A DNA stretch of 64,000 nucleotides from Nocardioides daeguensis (GCF_019192965.1 NZ_JAHTKU010000010.1:124001-188000), one strand, 5' to 3'; shown: positions 32,248 through 40,430, counted from the first letter of the stretch. A program made the numbers and translations. The notes: a model not told the origin generated them from the letters alone.

Positions 32248-33153
32248 TCAGCGTCGGGTGAGCTGGCCGCCGAGGATCGCGGCCAGGGCGAGCGCGAACC
32301 CGGCGAGCTGCACCGGCCGCAGCGCCTCGTCGAGGACCAGCCAGCCGAGCGCGGCCGCCACGACGGGGGAGAGCAGGCCGAGGAGCGCGGTCGCGACGAC
32401 GGGCAGCGAGCCCAGGCCGCGGAACCACAGCAGGTAGGCCGCCAGCCCGCCGATCGCACCGAGCCACAGGTAGCCGGCGGCCGCGGGGGCGTCGATCGCG
32501 GGCGGCGCACCCTCGGCGAGGAAGGTCGCCGGCAGCAGGGCCAGGCCGCCGGCCGTCAGCAGCCAGCTCACCAGGACGCCGGAGCCGACGCCCTCCGGGC
32601 GGCCCCAACGGCGGGTCAGGACGACGCCGGTGGCCATCGACAGCGCGCCGCCGAGCCCGGCCAGCAGTCCGACCGGGTCGAGGGCGGCATCGGGGCCGAG
32701 CACCACGAGCGCGACGCCACCGACGCCGGCCACCGCCCAGCCGACACGTGCGGCCGTCGGGTGCTCGCCCAGCAGCGGGAGCGCCAGGGCGATCACCAGG
32801 AGCGGCTGGACCGCGCCGACCGTCGCCGCCACGCCGCCGGGCAGGCGCTCGGCGGCGATGAAGAGCAGGGGGAAGAACGCGCCGATGTTGAGCGTGCCGA
32901 GAGCGAGCGAGCGCCACCACCACGCGCCGTGGGGGAGCCGGCGGAAGACCGCCAGGAGGAGCAGTCCGGCGGGCAGCGAGCGCAGCAGGCCGGCGAACAG
33001 CGGATGGCCGGGCGGCAGCAGCTCGGTCGTGACCAGGTACGTCGTGCCCCAGACCGCCGGGGCGAGGGCGGTGAGGGCGGTGAGCCCGGCCGTGCCGGTG
33101 CTCGTGCTGGCGGTGGTCGCCCGGGGCGCCGGGCGGTCGAGCGTGGTGGACAT
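32248..33153 (-). CDS. EamA/DMT-family drug-metabolite transporter
   Basis: This 301-residue permease has ten predicted helices in two EamA repeats. The first repeat has APAVWGTTYLVTTELLPPGH with the conserved WG motif; the second has AAGYLWLGAIGGLAAYLLWF and VVAAALGWLVLDEALRPVQL, the typical 'G-W-L-x-L-x-E' element. Such proteins export amino acids or metabolites. ATG 33153 follows no strong Shine-Dalgarno. It is divergent from a LysR regulator, with a palindrome between them, so it is the probable regulated gene. Confidence 0.88.
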   Translation of the reverse strand: MSTTLDRPAPRATTASTSTGTAGLTALTALAPAVWGTTYLVTTELLPPGHPLFAGLLRSLPAGLLLLAVFRRLPHGAWWWRSLALGTLNIGAFFPLLFIAAERLPGGVAATVGAVQPLLVIALALPLLGEHPTAARVGWAVAGVGGVALVVLGPDAALDPVGLLAGLGGALSMATGVVLTRRWGRPEGVGSGVLVSWLLTAGGLALLPATFLAEGAPPAIDAPAAAGYLWLGAIGGLAAYLLWFRGLGSLPVVATALLGLLSPVVAAALGWLVLDEALRPVQLAGFALALAAILGGQLTRR

Positions 33154-33210
33154 GCGTCCAGGGTCCGCCGGGTCGATCAATGAGTCCAACACATGCTTTT
33201 CATCAGATTG

Positions 33211-33225
33211 ATCTTGAATCAAGAT
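33211..33225. promoter_or_regulatory. LysR-type binding palindrome
   Basis: ATCTTGAATCAAGAT is a perfect 15-nt palindrome around a single central base, with the T-N11-A pattern recognised by LysR regulators. It sits 7 nt before the LysR start and 58 nt from the divergent EamA start, and is AT-rich compared with its surroundings. Confidence 0.7.
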
Positions 33226-33231
33226 GGATCT

Positions 33232-34104
33232 GTGGAACTGCAGCAGATGAGGTACGTCGTGGCGATCGCCGAGCACGGCAGCTTCACCCGCGCCGCGGCG
33301 GCCTGCTTCGTGGTGCAGTCCGCGCTGAGCCACCAGGTGGCCCGGCTGGAGCAGGAGCTCGGCACCCGGCTGTTCCACCGCACCAGCCGCCAGGTCCGGC
33401 TCAGCCCCGCGGGACAGGCGTTCCTGCCGATCGCCCGGCAGTGCCTCGACGCCGCGGACCGGGCCCGCGCCGAGGTCGCCGCCGCGACCGGCGTGGTGCG
33501 GGGGCCGCTGTCGATCGGTGTCATCCCGACGGTGGCGGCGCTCGACGTACCGGAGACGTTGCGGACCTTCCGCGAGCGCTACCCGGACGTGCAGGTGCGG
33601 CTGACCAGCGGCAACAGCGACACCCACGTGCAGCAGGTGGCCGACGGTGCGTTGGACCTGGCGTTCCTCGGGCTGCCCGACGGGTGGGAGCTCACCGGTG
33701 TCGCTGGGCGCTTGCTCGCCCGCGACCGCCACCGGGCCGTGATGGCGCCCGGTCACCCGCTGGCCGGGAGGTCGCGCTTGACCCTCGCCCGGCTGGCCGG
33801 CGAGGCCTTCGTCGACTTCCCGGCCGGCACGACCGGCCGACTGCAGTCCGACAGCGCCTTCGCCGACGCCGGGCTGCGCCGCGAGGTCAGCTTCGAGACC
33901 ACCGACATGCTGCTGATGGCTCGGCTGCTGCGGGCCGGGCTCGCGGTGGCCCTGCTGGCGTCGGCGTTCGTGGAGCAGCTGCCCGGCCTGGTCGCCGTAC
34001 CGGTGACGAGGGCGCCGGTCCGCACCGAGCACGTCGTGTGGAGCCCGTTCGGCCCCTCGCCGGCGGCCGCGGCCTTCCTCGAGCAGATCGGCGTCCCGTC
34101 CTGA
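33232..34104 (+). CDS. LysR-family transcriptional regulator
   Basis: This is a 290-residue regulator with an N-terminal winged helix (residues 1-60: LQQMRYVVAIAEHGSFTRAA, then VVQSALSHQVARLEQELGTR and LFHRTSRQVRLSPAG) and a C-terminal periplasmic-binding-protein-like effector domain from residue about 90. GTG 33232 aligns with the usual LysR N-terminus; an upstream ATG at 33193 would run through the operator palindrome and add a non-domain extension. It probably controls the divergent EamA exporter and itself. Confidence 0.9.
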   Translation: MELQQMRYVVAIAEHGSFTRAAAACFVVQSALSHQVARLEQELGTRLFHRTSRQVRLSPAGQAFLPIARQCLDAADRARAEVAAATGVVRGPLSIGVIPTVAALDVPETLRTFRERYPDVQVRLTSGNSDTHVQQVADGALDLAFLGLPDGWELTGVAGRLLARDRHRAVMAPGHPLAGRSRLTLARLAGEAFVDFPAGTTGRLQSDSAFADAGLRREVSFETTDMLLMARLLRAGLAVALLASAFVEQLPGLVAVPVTRAPVRTEHVVWSPFGPSPAAAAFLEQIGVPS

Positions 34105-34140
34105 CCCTCAGCTCGCCCGGTCGCGCGCCGATGGACCGGC

Positions 34141-34716
34141 ATGTCCGTCGTGCGCGCCCTGCTCGCCGCGGCCCTGGTGGCCACGGCGCTGACACTGCTG
34201 CCCGCCTCCGGCGCCGTCGCCGACAACGCCCCGATCGAGGACTACGCGCCCTACGAGCCGCCCACTCGCTGCGCGCCCCACGACCGGACCGGGACCCGCC
34301 TGGTCGCGCGGTGGACGGTGCGCCGCTTCGGCGGCGGCTTCGGCGGCATCTCCCGGGCCTGTGGTGCCACCCCCTCGGAGCACGCCGAGGGGCGGGCGTT
34401 CGACTGGGCGGTCGACGTGCGGAGCCGGGCGGACCGGCGCCGGGTCCGGCGCCTCCTGGCCGCGCTGTTCGCGCCCGACGCCGCCGGCAACCCCGCCGCG
34501 CTGGCCCGCCGGATGGGCGTCATGTACGTGATCTGGGACGACACCTCGTGGGCGTCGTGGCGCCGGTTCGCCCCGGCGCCGTACCTGAGCACGGGCTGCC
34601 CGACGCGGCGTGAGTGCTCGCGGACGCTGCGGCACCGCGACCACGTGCACATCTCGCTCACCCGTGCCGCCTCGCGCGGCAAGCTGTCCTGGTACGCCGG
34701 GCGGGTCGGTCGCTGA
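34141..34716 (+). CDS. Secreted protein with an M15/LAS-peptidase-like zinc motif
   Basis: This 191-residue exported protein has a signal peptide MSVVRALLAAALVATALTLL ending near SGAVA. The mature part carries PSEHAEGRAFDWAVDV and RHRDHVHISL, which resemble the H-(x)n-G-x-A-x-D and H-x-H zinc-binding motifs of M15 (VanY/LAS) peptidases that cleave peptidoglycan peptides. Spacing and the segment YLSTGCPTRRECS are like actinobacterial 'extensin-like/ARB_07466' C-terminal domains of unproven activity. A cell-wall role is inferred; catalytic activity is not certain. Confidence 0.7.
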   Translation: MSVVRALLAAALVATALTLLPASGAVADNAPIEDYAPYEPPTRCAPHDRTGTRLVARWTVRRFGGGFGGISRACGATPSEHAEGRAFDWAVDVRSRADRRRVRRLLAALFAPDAAGNPAALARRMGVMYVIWDDTSWASWRRFAPAPYLSTGCPTRRECSRTLRHRDHVHISLTRAASRGKLSWYAGRVGR

Positions 34717-34718
34717 TC

Positions 34719-34777
34719 GCACCCCATGCGGATCGGTCGTGCATCCGTCGTTTCTTCGACCAATGCGCATGGGGCGC
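34719..34777. terminator. Convergent hairpin with the GCACCCCATGCG motif
   Basis: GCACCCCATGCG (34719-34730) pairs with CGCATGGGGCGC (34766-34777), with one A-C mismatch and a 35-nt loop. It lies between the convergent secreted-protein and citrate synthase genes. The same arm sequence occurs at 50085-50096. Confidence 0.6.
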
Positions 34778-34797
34778 GGTTCAGATCGGGGGGAGGA

Positions 34798-35901
34798 TCA
34801 CTCCGCCCAGACGGGGTTCCAGCCCTCGATGGCGCTGGCGGGGCGGGTGGCGGGGCCGGTGTAGACCGCCGAGGGGCGGATCAGGCGCCCGGTCCGCTTC
34901 TGCTCGAGGATGTGGGCCGACCAGCCGCCGGTGCGGGCGCAGGTGAACATCGAGGTGAACATGTTGGCCGGGACCTCGGCGAAGTCGAGGACGATCGCGG
35001 CCCAGAACTCGACGTTGGTCTCCAAGACGCGGTCGGGGCGGCGGGCCCGGAGCTCGGCGAGGGCGGCCTTCTCCAGGGCCTCGGCGACCTCGTAGCGGGG
35101 CGCGTCGAGCTCGCGCGCGGTACGGCGCAGCACCCGGGCGCGCGGGTCCTCGGCGCGGTAGACGCGGTGGCCGAAGCCCATCAGGCGCTCGCCGGAGTCG
35201 AGCAGGTTCTTGACGTAGGCCTCGGCGTCGCCGGACTTCTCGACCTCCTCGATCATGTGCAGCACGCGGGACGGGGCGCCGCCGTGGAGCGGGCCGCTCA
35301 TCGCGCCGATCGCGCCGGAGAAGGCGGCCGCGACGTCGGCGCCGGTCGAGGTGATGACGCGGGCGGTGAAGGTGGAGGCGTTCATGCCGTGCTCGGCCGC
35401 CGAGGACCAGTACGCGTCGATCGCGTGGGCGTGCTTCGGGTCGGCCTCGCCGCGCCAGCGGATGAGGAACTTCTCGGCGAGGGTCTTGCCCTCGTCGACC
35501 GCCCGCTGGGGTACGACGGGCAGGTGGATGTCGCGCGCCGACTGGCCGGCGTACGACAGGACCATCACGGCCACCCGGGCGAGGTCCTCACGGGCCTGCT
35601 CGTCGGTGATGTCGTAGGTCTGGCCGAAGCCGAAGGCGGGCGCGAGCATCGCGATCGCGGCCTGGACGTCGACGCGGACGTCGCCGGTGTGGACCGGGAG
35701 GCTGAACGCCTCGGCCGGCGGCAGCCCGGGGGTGAAGGAGCCGTCGATGAGCAGGCCCCAGACGTTCTCGAACGGAACCCGGCCGGCCAGGTCCTCGATG
35801 TCGACACCGCGGTAGCGCAGCGCTGAGCCTTCCTTGTCGGGCTCCGCGATCTGGGTCTCGAAGGCGACGACGCCCTCCAGTCCGTGGTGTACCTCAGGCA
35901 T
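34798..35901 (-). CDS. Citrate synthase 2 (short bacterial type)
   Basis: This 367-residue enzyme condenses oxaloacetate with acetyl-CoA, or with propionyl-CoA in methylcitrate-type members. Conserved catalytic segments are SGPLHGGAPSRVLHMIEEV and LMGFGHRVYRAEDPRARVL (two His), and FWAAIVLDFAEVPANMFTSM with the Asp region. The length and the N-terminus MPEVHHGLEGVVAFETQIAE match the actinobacterial CitA/citrate synthase II branch. ATG 35901 follows a strong GAAGGAG. It is divergent from pdxH, as in several actinobacteria. Citrate versus methylcitrate preference cannot be decided from sequence. Confidence 0.93.
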   Translation of the reverse strand: MPEVHHGLEGVVAFETQIAEPDKEGSALRYRGVDIEDLAGRVPFENVWGLLIDGSFTPGLPPAEAFSLPVHTGDVRVDVQAAIAMLAPAFGFGQTYDITDEQAREDLARVAVMVLSYAGQSARDIHLPVVPQRAVDEGKTLAEKFLIRWRGEADPKHAHAIDAYWSSAAEHGMNASTFTARVITSTGADVAAAFSGAIGAMSGPLHGGAPSRVLHMIEEVEKSGDAEAYVKNLLDSGERLMGFGHRVYRAEDPRARVLRRTARELDAPRYEVAEALEKAALAELRARRPDRVLETNVEFWAAIVLDFAEVPANMFTSMFTCARTGGWSAHILEQKRTGRLIRPSAVYTGPATRPASAIEGWNPVWAE

Positions 35902-35995
35902 CGGCGAACTCCTTCGTTGGACGGTGCGGACGCTCCGTGCCGGACGATCCGCGGGCCACCCGGCATTCTGCCCCACCGCCCGCAGCGGCGGTCCC

Positions 35996-36001
35996 TAAGG
36001 T
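35996..36001 (+). promoter_or_regulatory. Leaderless -10 box of pdxH
   Basis: TAAGGT is followed by 6 nt and ATG 36008, with no Shine-Dalgarno. The transcript would begin with the start codon. Confidence 0.55.
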
Positions 36002-36007
36002 GGTCCC

Positions 36008-36679
36008 ATGGCCTCCGACCTGACCGCCCACCCCGATCTGGCCGCCCTCCGCCGGGAGTACGGCGAGATCGGGCTCGTCGAGGCCGACGCACCGCCCGGG
36101 CCGTGGCCGCTGTGGCAGCACTGGTTCGAGGAGATCTCCGCCGCCGGCGTGCACGAGCCCAACGCGATGGTGGTCGCGACCGTCGACCCCGACGGGTCGC
36201 CCTCGGCGCGGATGGTGCTGCTCAAGGGGGTCACGACGGACGGGCCGGACGACGGGTTCACCTTCTTCACCAACACCGCCTCGCGCAAGGGCGCGGCGCT
36301 GGCCTCGGAGCCGCGCTGCTCGCTGCTGTTCCCGTGGCACCCGCTGGAGCGGCAGGTCCGGGTCGAGGGCACGGCCCACCTGCTGGGCGAGGAGCAGGTC
36401 GCGGCCTACTTCGCCGCCCGCCCGCGCGGCGCGCAGGTCGGCGCCTGGGCCTCGCCGCAGTCGCAGGTGGTCGACGGGCGGGCCGAGCTCGACCGGCGCT
36501 ACCGCGAGGCCGAGGAGCGCTTCGCCGACGGTGAGGTGCCGGTGCCACCGGGCTGGGGCGGCTACCGCGTCCAGCCGGCGTCCTTCGAGTTCTGGCAGGG
36601 CCGGGCCGGCCGGATGCACGACCGGCTGCGCTACGCCCGGACGTCGAGCGGCTGGGAGCTGACCCGACTGGCGCCCTGA
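36008..36679 (+). CDS. pdxH: Pyridoxamine/pyridoxine 5'-phosphate oxidase
   Basis: This 223-residue FMN enzyme oxidises pyridoxine or pyridoxamine phosphate to PLP, the last step of vitamin B6 synthesis and salvage. Family motifs include FEEISAAGVHEPNAMVVATV, PSARMVLLKG, GFTFFTNTASRKGAALASEP, WHPLERQVRVEG, ASPQSQVV and the C-terminal FEFWQGRAGRMHDRLRY substrate loop. The length is normal. With serC and a PdxR-like regulator within 10 kb, it forms part of a B6-related neighbourhood. Its 3' end overlaps a convergent gene by 49 nt. Confidence 0.96.
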   Translation: MASDLTAHPDLAALRREYGEIGLVEADAPPGPWPLWQHWFEEISAAGVHEPNAMVVATVDPDGSPSARMVLLKGVTTDGPDDGFTFFTNTASRKGAALASEPRCSLLFPWHPLERQVRVEGTAHLLGEEQVAAYFAARPRGAQVGAWASPQSQVVDGRAELDRRYREAEERFADGEVPVPPGWGGYRVQPASFEFWQGRAGRMHDRLRYARTSSGWELTRLAP

Positions 36680-37317
36680 GGCAGGCCGCTGTCGGACGGC
36701 TGGTCCGCCTGCTGGGCCGCGGCATAGAGCGCCGCGAGCACGATCAGCACCGCGAGCACGGCGACCAGGATGAAGGTCTCCCGGCGGTCCGCGCCCGGAC
36801 GGGGTGCGGTGGCCGGTGCTGCCGGTGCTGCCGGCACCGCCGGTGCGGCCGGTGCGGGCCGAGCAGCGGGCGGGGTCTCGGTCTCGGCCGCCGGTGCGGG
36901 TTCGGTCTCGGGAGCCGGTGCGGGCTCGGGCGTGACGGCCGCCGGTGCGGGCGCGGAGGAGCGGCGGCGCCGGCTGCGGCGGCGGTGCACGACCTCGTCG
37001 CCGAGGCCGGGGAACTCGCCGGCGCCCTCGAGCGGCTCGAAGCGCGGGATCGCGTGCTTGGTCACCACGACCCGGCGGAAGGCGTCGTGCTCGTCGTCGG
37101 GCAGCTCCTCGACGGGCTCGACGGGCTCGTCCACCTCGGTCTCCGGCCCGGCCTCCGGGCCCGCATCCGCCTCCGCGTCCGGCTCCGTGTCGGTCAGCGA
37201 CTCGAACCGCGGCACCTCGCGCGAGGGGATGAGCAGCGAGCGGAACTCGGCGTGCTCACGCGCCCGCTCCTCGGCACGGAGGAGGTCGCGAGGGTCGGTC
37301 GGGTCCGCAGCTGCCAC
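36631..37317 (-). CDS. Acidic, proline/alanine-rich single-span membrane protein
   Basis: This 228-residue protein is of unknown function. A cytoplasmic N-terminal part contains two similar short motifs, IPSREVPRFESL and VTKHAIPRFEPL, separated by an acidic Glu/Pro run. Then come a basic patch (VHRRRSRRRRSS), a Pro/Ala/Glu low-complexity linker, one membrane helix (TFILVAVLAVLIVLAALYAA) and a short outside tail. GTG 37317 is the likely start. Its last 49 nt overlap the convergent pdxH, so the final 16 codons are antisense to a conserved enzyme. Confidence 0.65.
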   Translation of the reverse strand: MAAADPTDPRDLLRAEERAREHAEFRSLLIPSREVPRFESLTDTEPDAEADAGPEAGPETEVDEPVEPVEELPDDEHDAFRRVVVTKHAIPRFEPLEGAGEFPGLGDEVVHRRRSRRRRSSAPAPAAVTPEPAPAPETEPAPAAETETPPAARPAPAAPAVPAAPAAPATAPRPGADRRETFILVAVLAVLIVLAALYAAAQQADQPSDSGLPQGASRVSSQPLDVRA

Positions 37318-37357
37318 GGGGCCATCCTCTCCGATCCGGCGCCTGCCTCGCTCCGGG

Positions 37358-37405
37358 GGTCGTGTGCCTGAGAACCCGCTACTGCGGGCTTTCCGGCACA
37401 CGACC
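37358..37405 (-). terminator. Nested hairpin ending the glycolipid-like cluster
   Basis: GGTCGTGTGCC (37358-37368) pairs with GGCACACGACC (37395-37405); inside it CCCGC (37375-37379) pairs with GCGGG (37384-37388). The stop codon of the last cluster gene lies inside the loop region. The structure probably stops the long minus-strand transcript before the gene at 37317. Confidence 0.7.
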
Positions 37406-38671
37406 TCCCGCGGCGCGGCCGAGGAGCCGGACGCGTACCTCGGCGGCGATGGTCTCGACGGCCGGCGCACGGGCGATGTCGGCGGCGAGCGTCTCGGCCC
37501 GGAGGCGGTACGACGGCTCGTCGAGCACCCGCCGCAGGGCAGCAGCGAGGTCGTCCGGCCGGCGTACCCGCACCGCGACCCCGGCGTCCACCAGGCGCAC
37601 CGCATGGTCGAACTGGTCGTAGTCGACCGGCCACACCACCGACGGCAGCCCGGCGGCGAGGGTGTGGCCGAGCACGCCGGCACCGCCGTGGTGGACGACC
37701 GCGGCGAAGCGCGGCAGGTCGCGGGCGTAGTCGACGTAGTCGTGCACCACCAGGCCGGGCGGCACCGCCCCGACCGGCCCCGAACCGACCGGCCCCGAAC
37801 CGCCCAGGCTGACGTGCACCTCGACGTCCGGCAGGGCTGCGGCCGCACGAGCCGCGCCGGCCACGAGGTCGCTCTTGTGCCAGGGCAGGTGGGTCCCTGC
37901 GGTCACCAGCACTGCTCGCCGCCCGGTGTCGAGCACCGGCGCGGCGAGTGGCGTGGGCGGGGTGTGCAGCACCGGGCCGACGTACCGCACCGCCGACGGC
38001 AGCGCCCGGGGGTACTCCACCGAGGCCGGGGTCAGGGCGAACACCCGCTCGGCGGAGTAGATCGTCTCCGAGCCGTCCGGGCGGTACTGGCGGGTGACGC
38101 CGACGTCGGCCAGCCGGACCCCGGCCAGCCGCGGTGCGAGCCGCTTGAACCCGCGCACCCACGACCGCCCGACGGCGTCGCGTGCCCGGCCGACCCGCGA
38201 GCGACCCGGCCGCCACCCGCCGAGGTACGACGGCGGTCCGGCCCGACCCTCGATCGCGCACGGCGAGGGGTGGGTGGTCCACCACGGCACGCCGATCTCG
38301 TCGGCGGCGGTGCCGACGGCGGCCATGGTGAAGTCCGCGATGACCAGGTCCGGTCGCTGCGCAGACCAGGCGGCGAGCAGCTCGCGGCGGAAGTCCGCCT
38401 GCAGCGCGAGTGCCGCGCGGAACTGGCGGAAGAGCAGGCGCGGGTTGCTCCCGATCCGGTACGGCGGGTTCACGACGGTCTCGATCACCTCGTCGGCGCC
38501 CTCGAGCAGGGCGACGCCGGTGACGCCGGACGCGGCGATCGCCGGCAGCGCGGCCGCCGTGCTGATCACCCGCACCTCGAGTCCCGGCTCGACCGCGAGC
38601 CGGGCGGCGACGCCCAGCACCGGATGCAGGTGGCCGGCCATCGGTGGTGTGACCAGGTCGACGCGTCTCAT
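37379..38671 (-). CDS. MGT/UGT-type glycosyltransferase (GT1 fold)
   Basis: This 430-residue glycosyltransferase is predicted to transfer a nucleotide-activated sugar to a lipid or small molecule. The N-terminal acceptor domain has RRVDLVTPPMAGHLHPVLGV. The C-terminal donor-binding domain carries the GT-B signature FAAVVHHGGAGVLGHTLAAG followed by PSVVWPVDYDQFDHAVRLVD, where HHGGAG and the D/Q pair contact the nucleotide sugar. A Gly/Pro/Val repeat (GSGPVGSGPVGAVPP) sits in a loop. It is the last gene of the minus-strand cluster; its ATG shares one base with the preceding stop codon. It probably adds the final sugar. Confidence 0.88.
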   Translation of the reverse strand: MRRVDLVTPPMAGHLHPVLGVAARLAVEPGLEVRVISTAAALPAIAASGVTGVALLEGADEVIETVVNPPYRIGSNPRLLFRQFRAALALQADFRRELLAAWSAQRPDLVIADFTMAAVGTAADEIGVPWWTTHPSPCAIEGRAGPPSYLGGWRPGRSRVGRARDAVGRSWVRGFKRLAPRLAGVRLADVGVTRQYRPDGSETIYSAERVFALTPASVEYPRALPSAVRYVGPVLHTPPTPLAAPVLDTGRRAVLVTAGTHLPWHKSDLVAGAARAAAALPDVEVHVSLGGSGPVGSGPVGAVPPGLVVHDYVDYARDLPRFAAVVHHGGAGVLGHTLAAGLPSVVWPVDYDQFDHAVRLVDAGVAVRVRRPDDLAAALRRVLDEPSYRLRAETLAADIARAPAVETIAAEVRVRLLGRAAGGRVPESPQ

Positions 38672-39234
38672 CACAGCTCCGTCACCAGCTCGGCCACCAG
38701 GTCGCCGCACAGCTCGGCGAGCGTCGGCGCGGCCAGGTAGTCGAGGTGGCCGGCGTCGACCTCGACGTCGTACGGCCACCAGCGCGCGAGGTGGTCGCCG
38801 CGGCTGCCGACCCGGATCGTGCGACAGGCCGGCGGCCGGGTGGCGACGGCGCCGTAGGCGACGACGGTGAGCCGATCCAGCACGTCCCCGGGCAGGTCGA
38901 GACGTCCCAGCAGGTCCAGCCCGATCGACCCGGCCAGCACGAGTGACCGGTCGGCGGCCCGCAGCTGCTCCTCGACCGTCGGCCGGTGCCGTCGCGCCCA
39001 CCGCCGGCCGAGCAGCCGGATCCGCCAGAACAGCACCAGGTGGCGCAGGCTGCCCAGCCACAGCGGCACCGGGCGGTACGGCGCCAGCCGGGCGTCGTAC
39101 GGGAAGTTGAGCCGGACCTTCGCCTGCTCCGGCAGCGCGAGACCGTCGAGGAAGGCGTGCTGGGCCGGCGAGAGCGCGCACGAGCGCGGGTCGCTCTGGC
39201 CGGTCAGGTGGAGCACCTGCAGGCGCGGGCTCAT
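38671..39234 (-). CDS. Unknown protein of the glycolipid-like cluster (alpha/beta fold likely)
   Basis: This 187-residue protein is of unrecognised family. It begins MSPRLQVLHLTGQSDPRSCA and has a hydrophobic segment VPLWLGSLRHLVLFWRIRLL. It also has DRSLVLAGSIGLDLLGRLDL and VVAYGAVATRPP strands that resemble the core of an alpha/beta hydrolase, with a Gly-Ser-Ile-Gly turn in place of a nucleophile elbow. A C-terminal His/Asp-containing stretch is VDAGHLDYLAAPTLAEL. It might be a small hydrolase or acyl/glycosyl-transfer accessory. It is coupled to both neighbours by stop/start overlaps. Confidence 0.65.
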   Translation of the reverse strand: MSPRLQVLHLTGQSDPRSCALSPAQHAFLDGLALPEQAKVRLNFPYDARLAPYRPVPLWLGSLRHLVLFWRIRLLGRRWARRHRPTVEEQLRAADRSLVLAGSIGLDLLGRLDLPGDVLDRLTVVAYGAVATRPPACRTIRVGSRGDHLARWWPYDVEVDAGHLDYLAAPTLAELCGDLVAELVTEL

Positions 39235-40430
39235 CGCACCGGGGAGAAGTCGTCGTCGGCACGCACCCGGTAGATGCGGGTGCGCCAGCGGATGGTGCGC
39301 TGCACGGCGCCGTGCCCGAGGTGCGCCGGCTGGACCAGCTCGGACACGAGCGAGGGCAGCGGTGCGTGCAGGGAACGCCCGTAGACCCGGCGGTGCACGA
39401 CCTGCAGCAGCAGCCACCGGCCGCCGAGCAGCGCCACCAGCGGACCGGGCCGGCGGGCCCGGGCCGAGCCGACCAGCACCGCCCAGAGCAGCGGGGGATG
39501 GGTGCCGTGCAGCACGCTGATCGCGGCCACGGTGCCGAGCGGCTGGCGGCGCAGCAACAGGTCGGCGAAGAGCATCCAGCGGTGCAGCAGCCGCACGTAG
39601 TGGCCGGGAGAGTCGACGGTCGTGGTGATCCACTGCGGCGACGCGGTCTGGCAGATCGTCCCGCCGCCGCGCTGCACCGCGCCGGCCACGGCGAGGTCGT
39701 CGGTCAGGTTGCGCAGGATCGGCGTGAACCCGCCGACCGCCCGCAGGTCCGCGACCCGCATCGCCCAGCACATCCCGTTGATCGTCACCGGCGCCATCGG
39801 CAGGTAGGTCAACGCCGCGTTGTTGTCGACGAACTGCTCGACGAGCCGTGCCCACGGCGTCCTCCCGGGCAGGTACGCCGGCAGGCCGGTCGCCAGCGTG
39901 GCTCGGTCGAGACCGCCGAGCAGTGCACCCAGGCTGGTGCGCGGCAGCCGGGTGTCGTCGTCGAGGACGAGGAACACCTCGTCGTCGGCGCAGTCCTCCA
40001 ACGCCGGCTGCAGCTTGGCGAGCTTGGGGTTGACGCCGTCCGGCGCCGGTGGGCAGAGCCGGACCTCGATGCGGGGTGCCGAGTCCCCCGAACCGTTCGA
40101 TCGAACGGTCAGGGGGAGGTCTGCGGCCGACATGTCCCCCGAACCGTTCGATCGAACGATTCGATCGACCACCCGCCGCCCCTCCGCGTCGTCCTCGTCG
40201 ACCAGCCACACGAACCGCGCTCCGGCCAGGGAGAGCAGGTTGTCGCGCAGCGCGTCCTCGAGGCCCGGGTCGCCGGACAGGATCGGCTGGACCACGACGA
40301 CCCGCGCGACGTCCTCGTCAGCGGGCTCCACCGCCGCGGGTGCCCGCGACGCGGCCCGCAGCGCAGCGACGGTCTTGCCGGCCTGCAGCGCGAGGTAGCC
40401 CGCCGCGGCGCCGCGCAACCAGTGGCTCAC
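39231..40430 (-). CDS. Family 2 glycosyltransferase, ceramide-glucosyltransferase/HpnI-like
   Basis: This 399-residue membrane-associated GT-A glycosyltransferase has an N-terminal helix SHWLRGAAAGYLALQAGKTV. The catalytic domain has VVVVQPILSGDPGLEDALRD, FVWLVDEDDAEGRRVVD, PKLAKLQPAL, EVFLVLDDDTRLPRTSL (D-x-D), NLTDDLAVAGAVQRGG and LLHRWMLF, resembling the D1-D2-D3-RW signature of processive and lipid-acceptor enzymes. C-terminal hydrophobic helices follow. Residues about 91-116 hold an in-frame duplicated segment (VRSNGSGD twice) made by a palindromic DNA repeat. GTG 40430 overlaps the epimerase stop by 4 nt. It is predicted to glycosylate a lipid-like product of the cluster. Confidence 0.82.
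   Translation of the reverse strand: MSHWLRGAAAGYLALQAGKTVAALRAASRAPAAVEPADEDVARVVVVQPILSGDPGLEDALRDNLLSLAGARFVWLVDEDDAEGRRVVDRIVRSNGSGDMSAADLPLTVRSNGSGDSAPRIEVRLCPPAPDGVNPKLAKLQPALEDCADDEVFLVLDDDTRLPRTSLGALLGGLDRATLATGLPAYLPGRTPWARLVEQFVDNNAALTYLPMAPVTINGMCWAMRVADLRAVGGFTPILRNLTDDLAVAGAVQRGGGTICQTASPQWITTTVDSPGHYVRLLHRWMLFADLLLRRQPLGTVAAISVLHGTHPPLLWAVLVGSARARRPGPLVALLGGRWLLLQVVHRRVYGRSLHAPLPSLVSELVQPAHLGHGAVQRTIRWRTRIYRVRADDDFSPVR
40083..40158. repeat. Intragenic 25-nt direct repeats carrying a 14-nt palindrome
   Basis: Two identical 25-nt copies (40083-40107 and 40134-40158) lie 51 nt apart, which is 17 codons, so the glycosyltransferase frame is kept. Each copy contains the perfect palindrome CGTTCGATCGAACG. 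The insertion falls in a loop between two predicted strands of the GT-A fold. Confidence 0.8.

Noticed and set aside
37358-37405. tRNA-like fold
   Set aside because: The nested stem has no anticodon arm, no T-loop consensus (GTTCGA) and the wrong spacing; it is better explained as a terminator.
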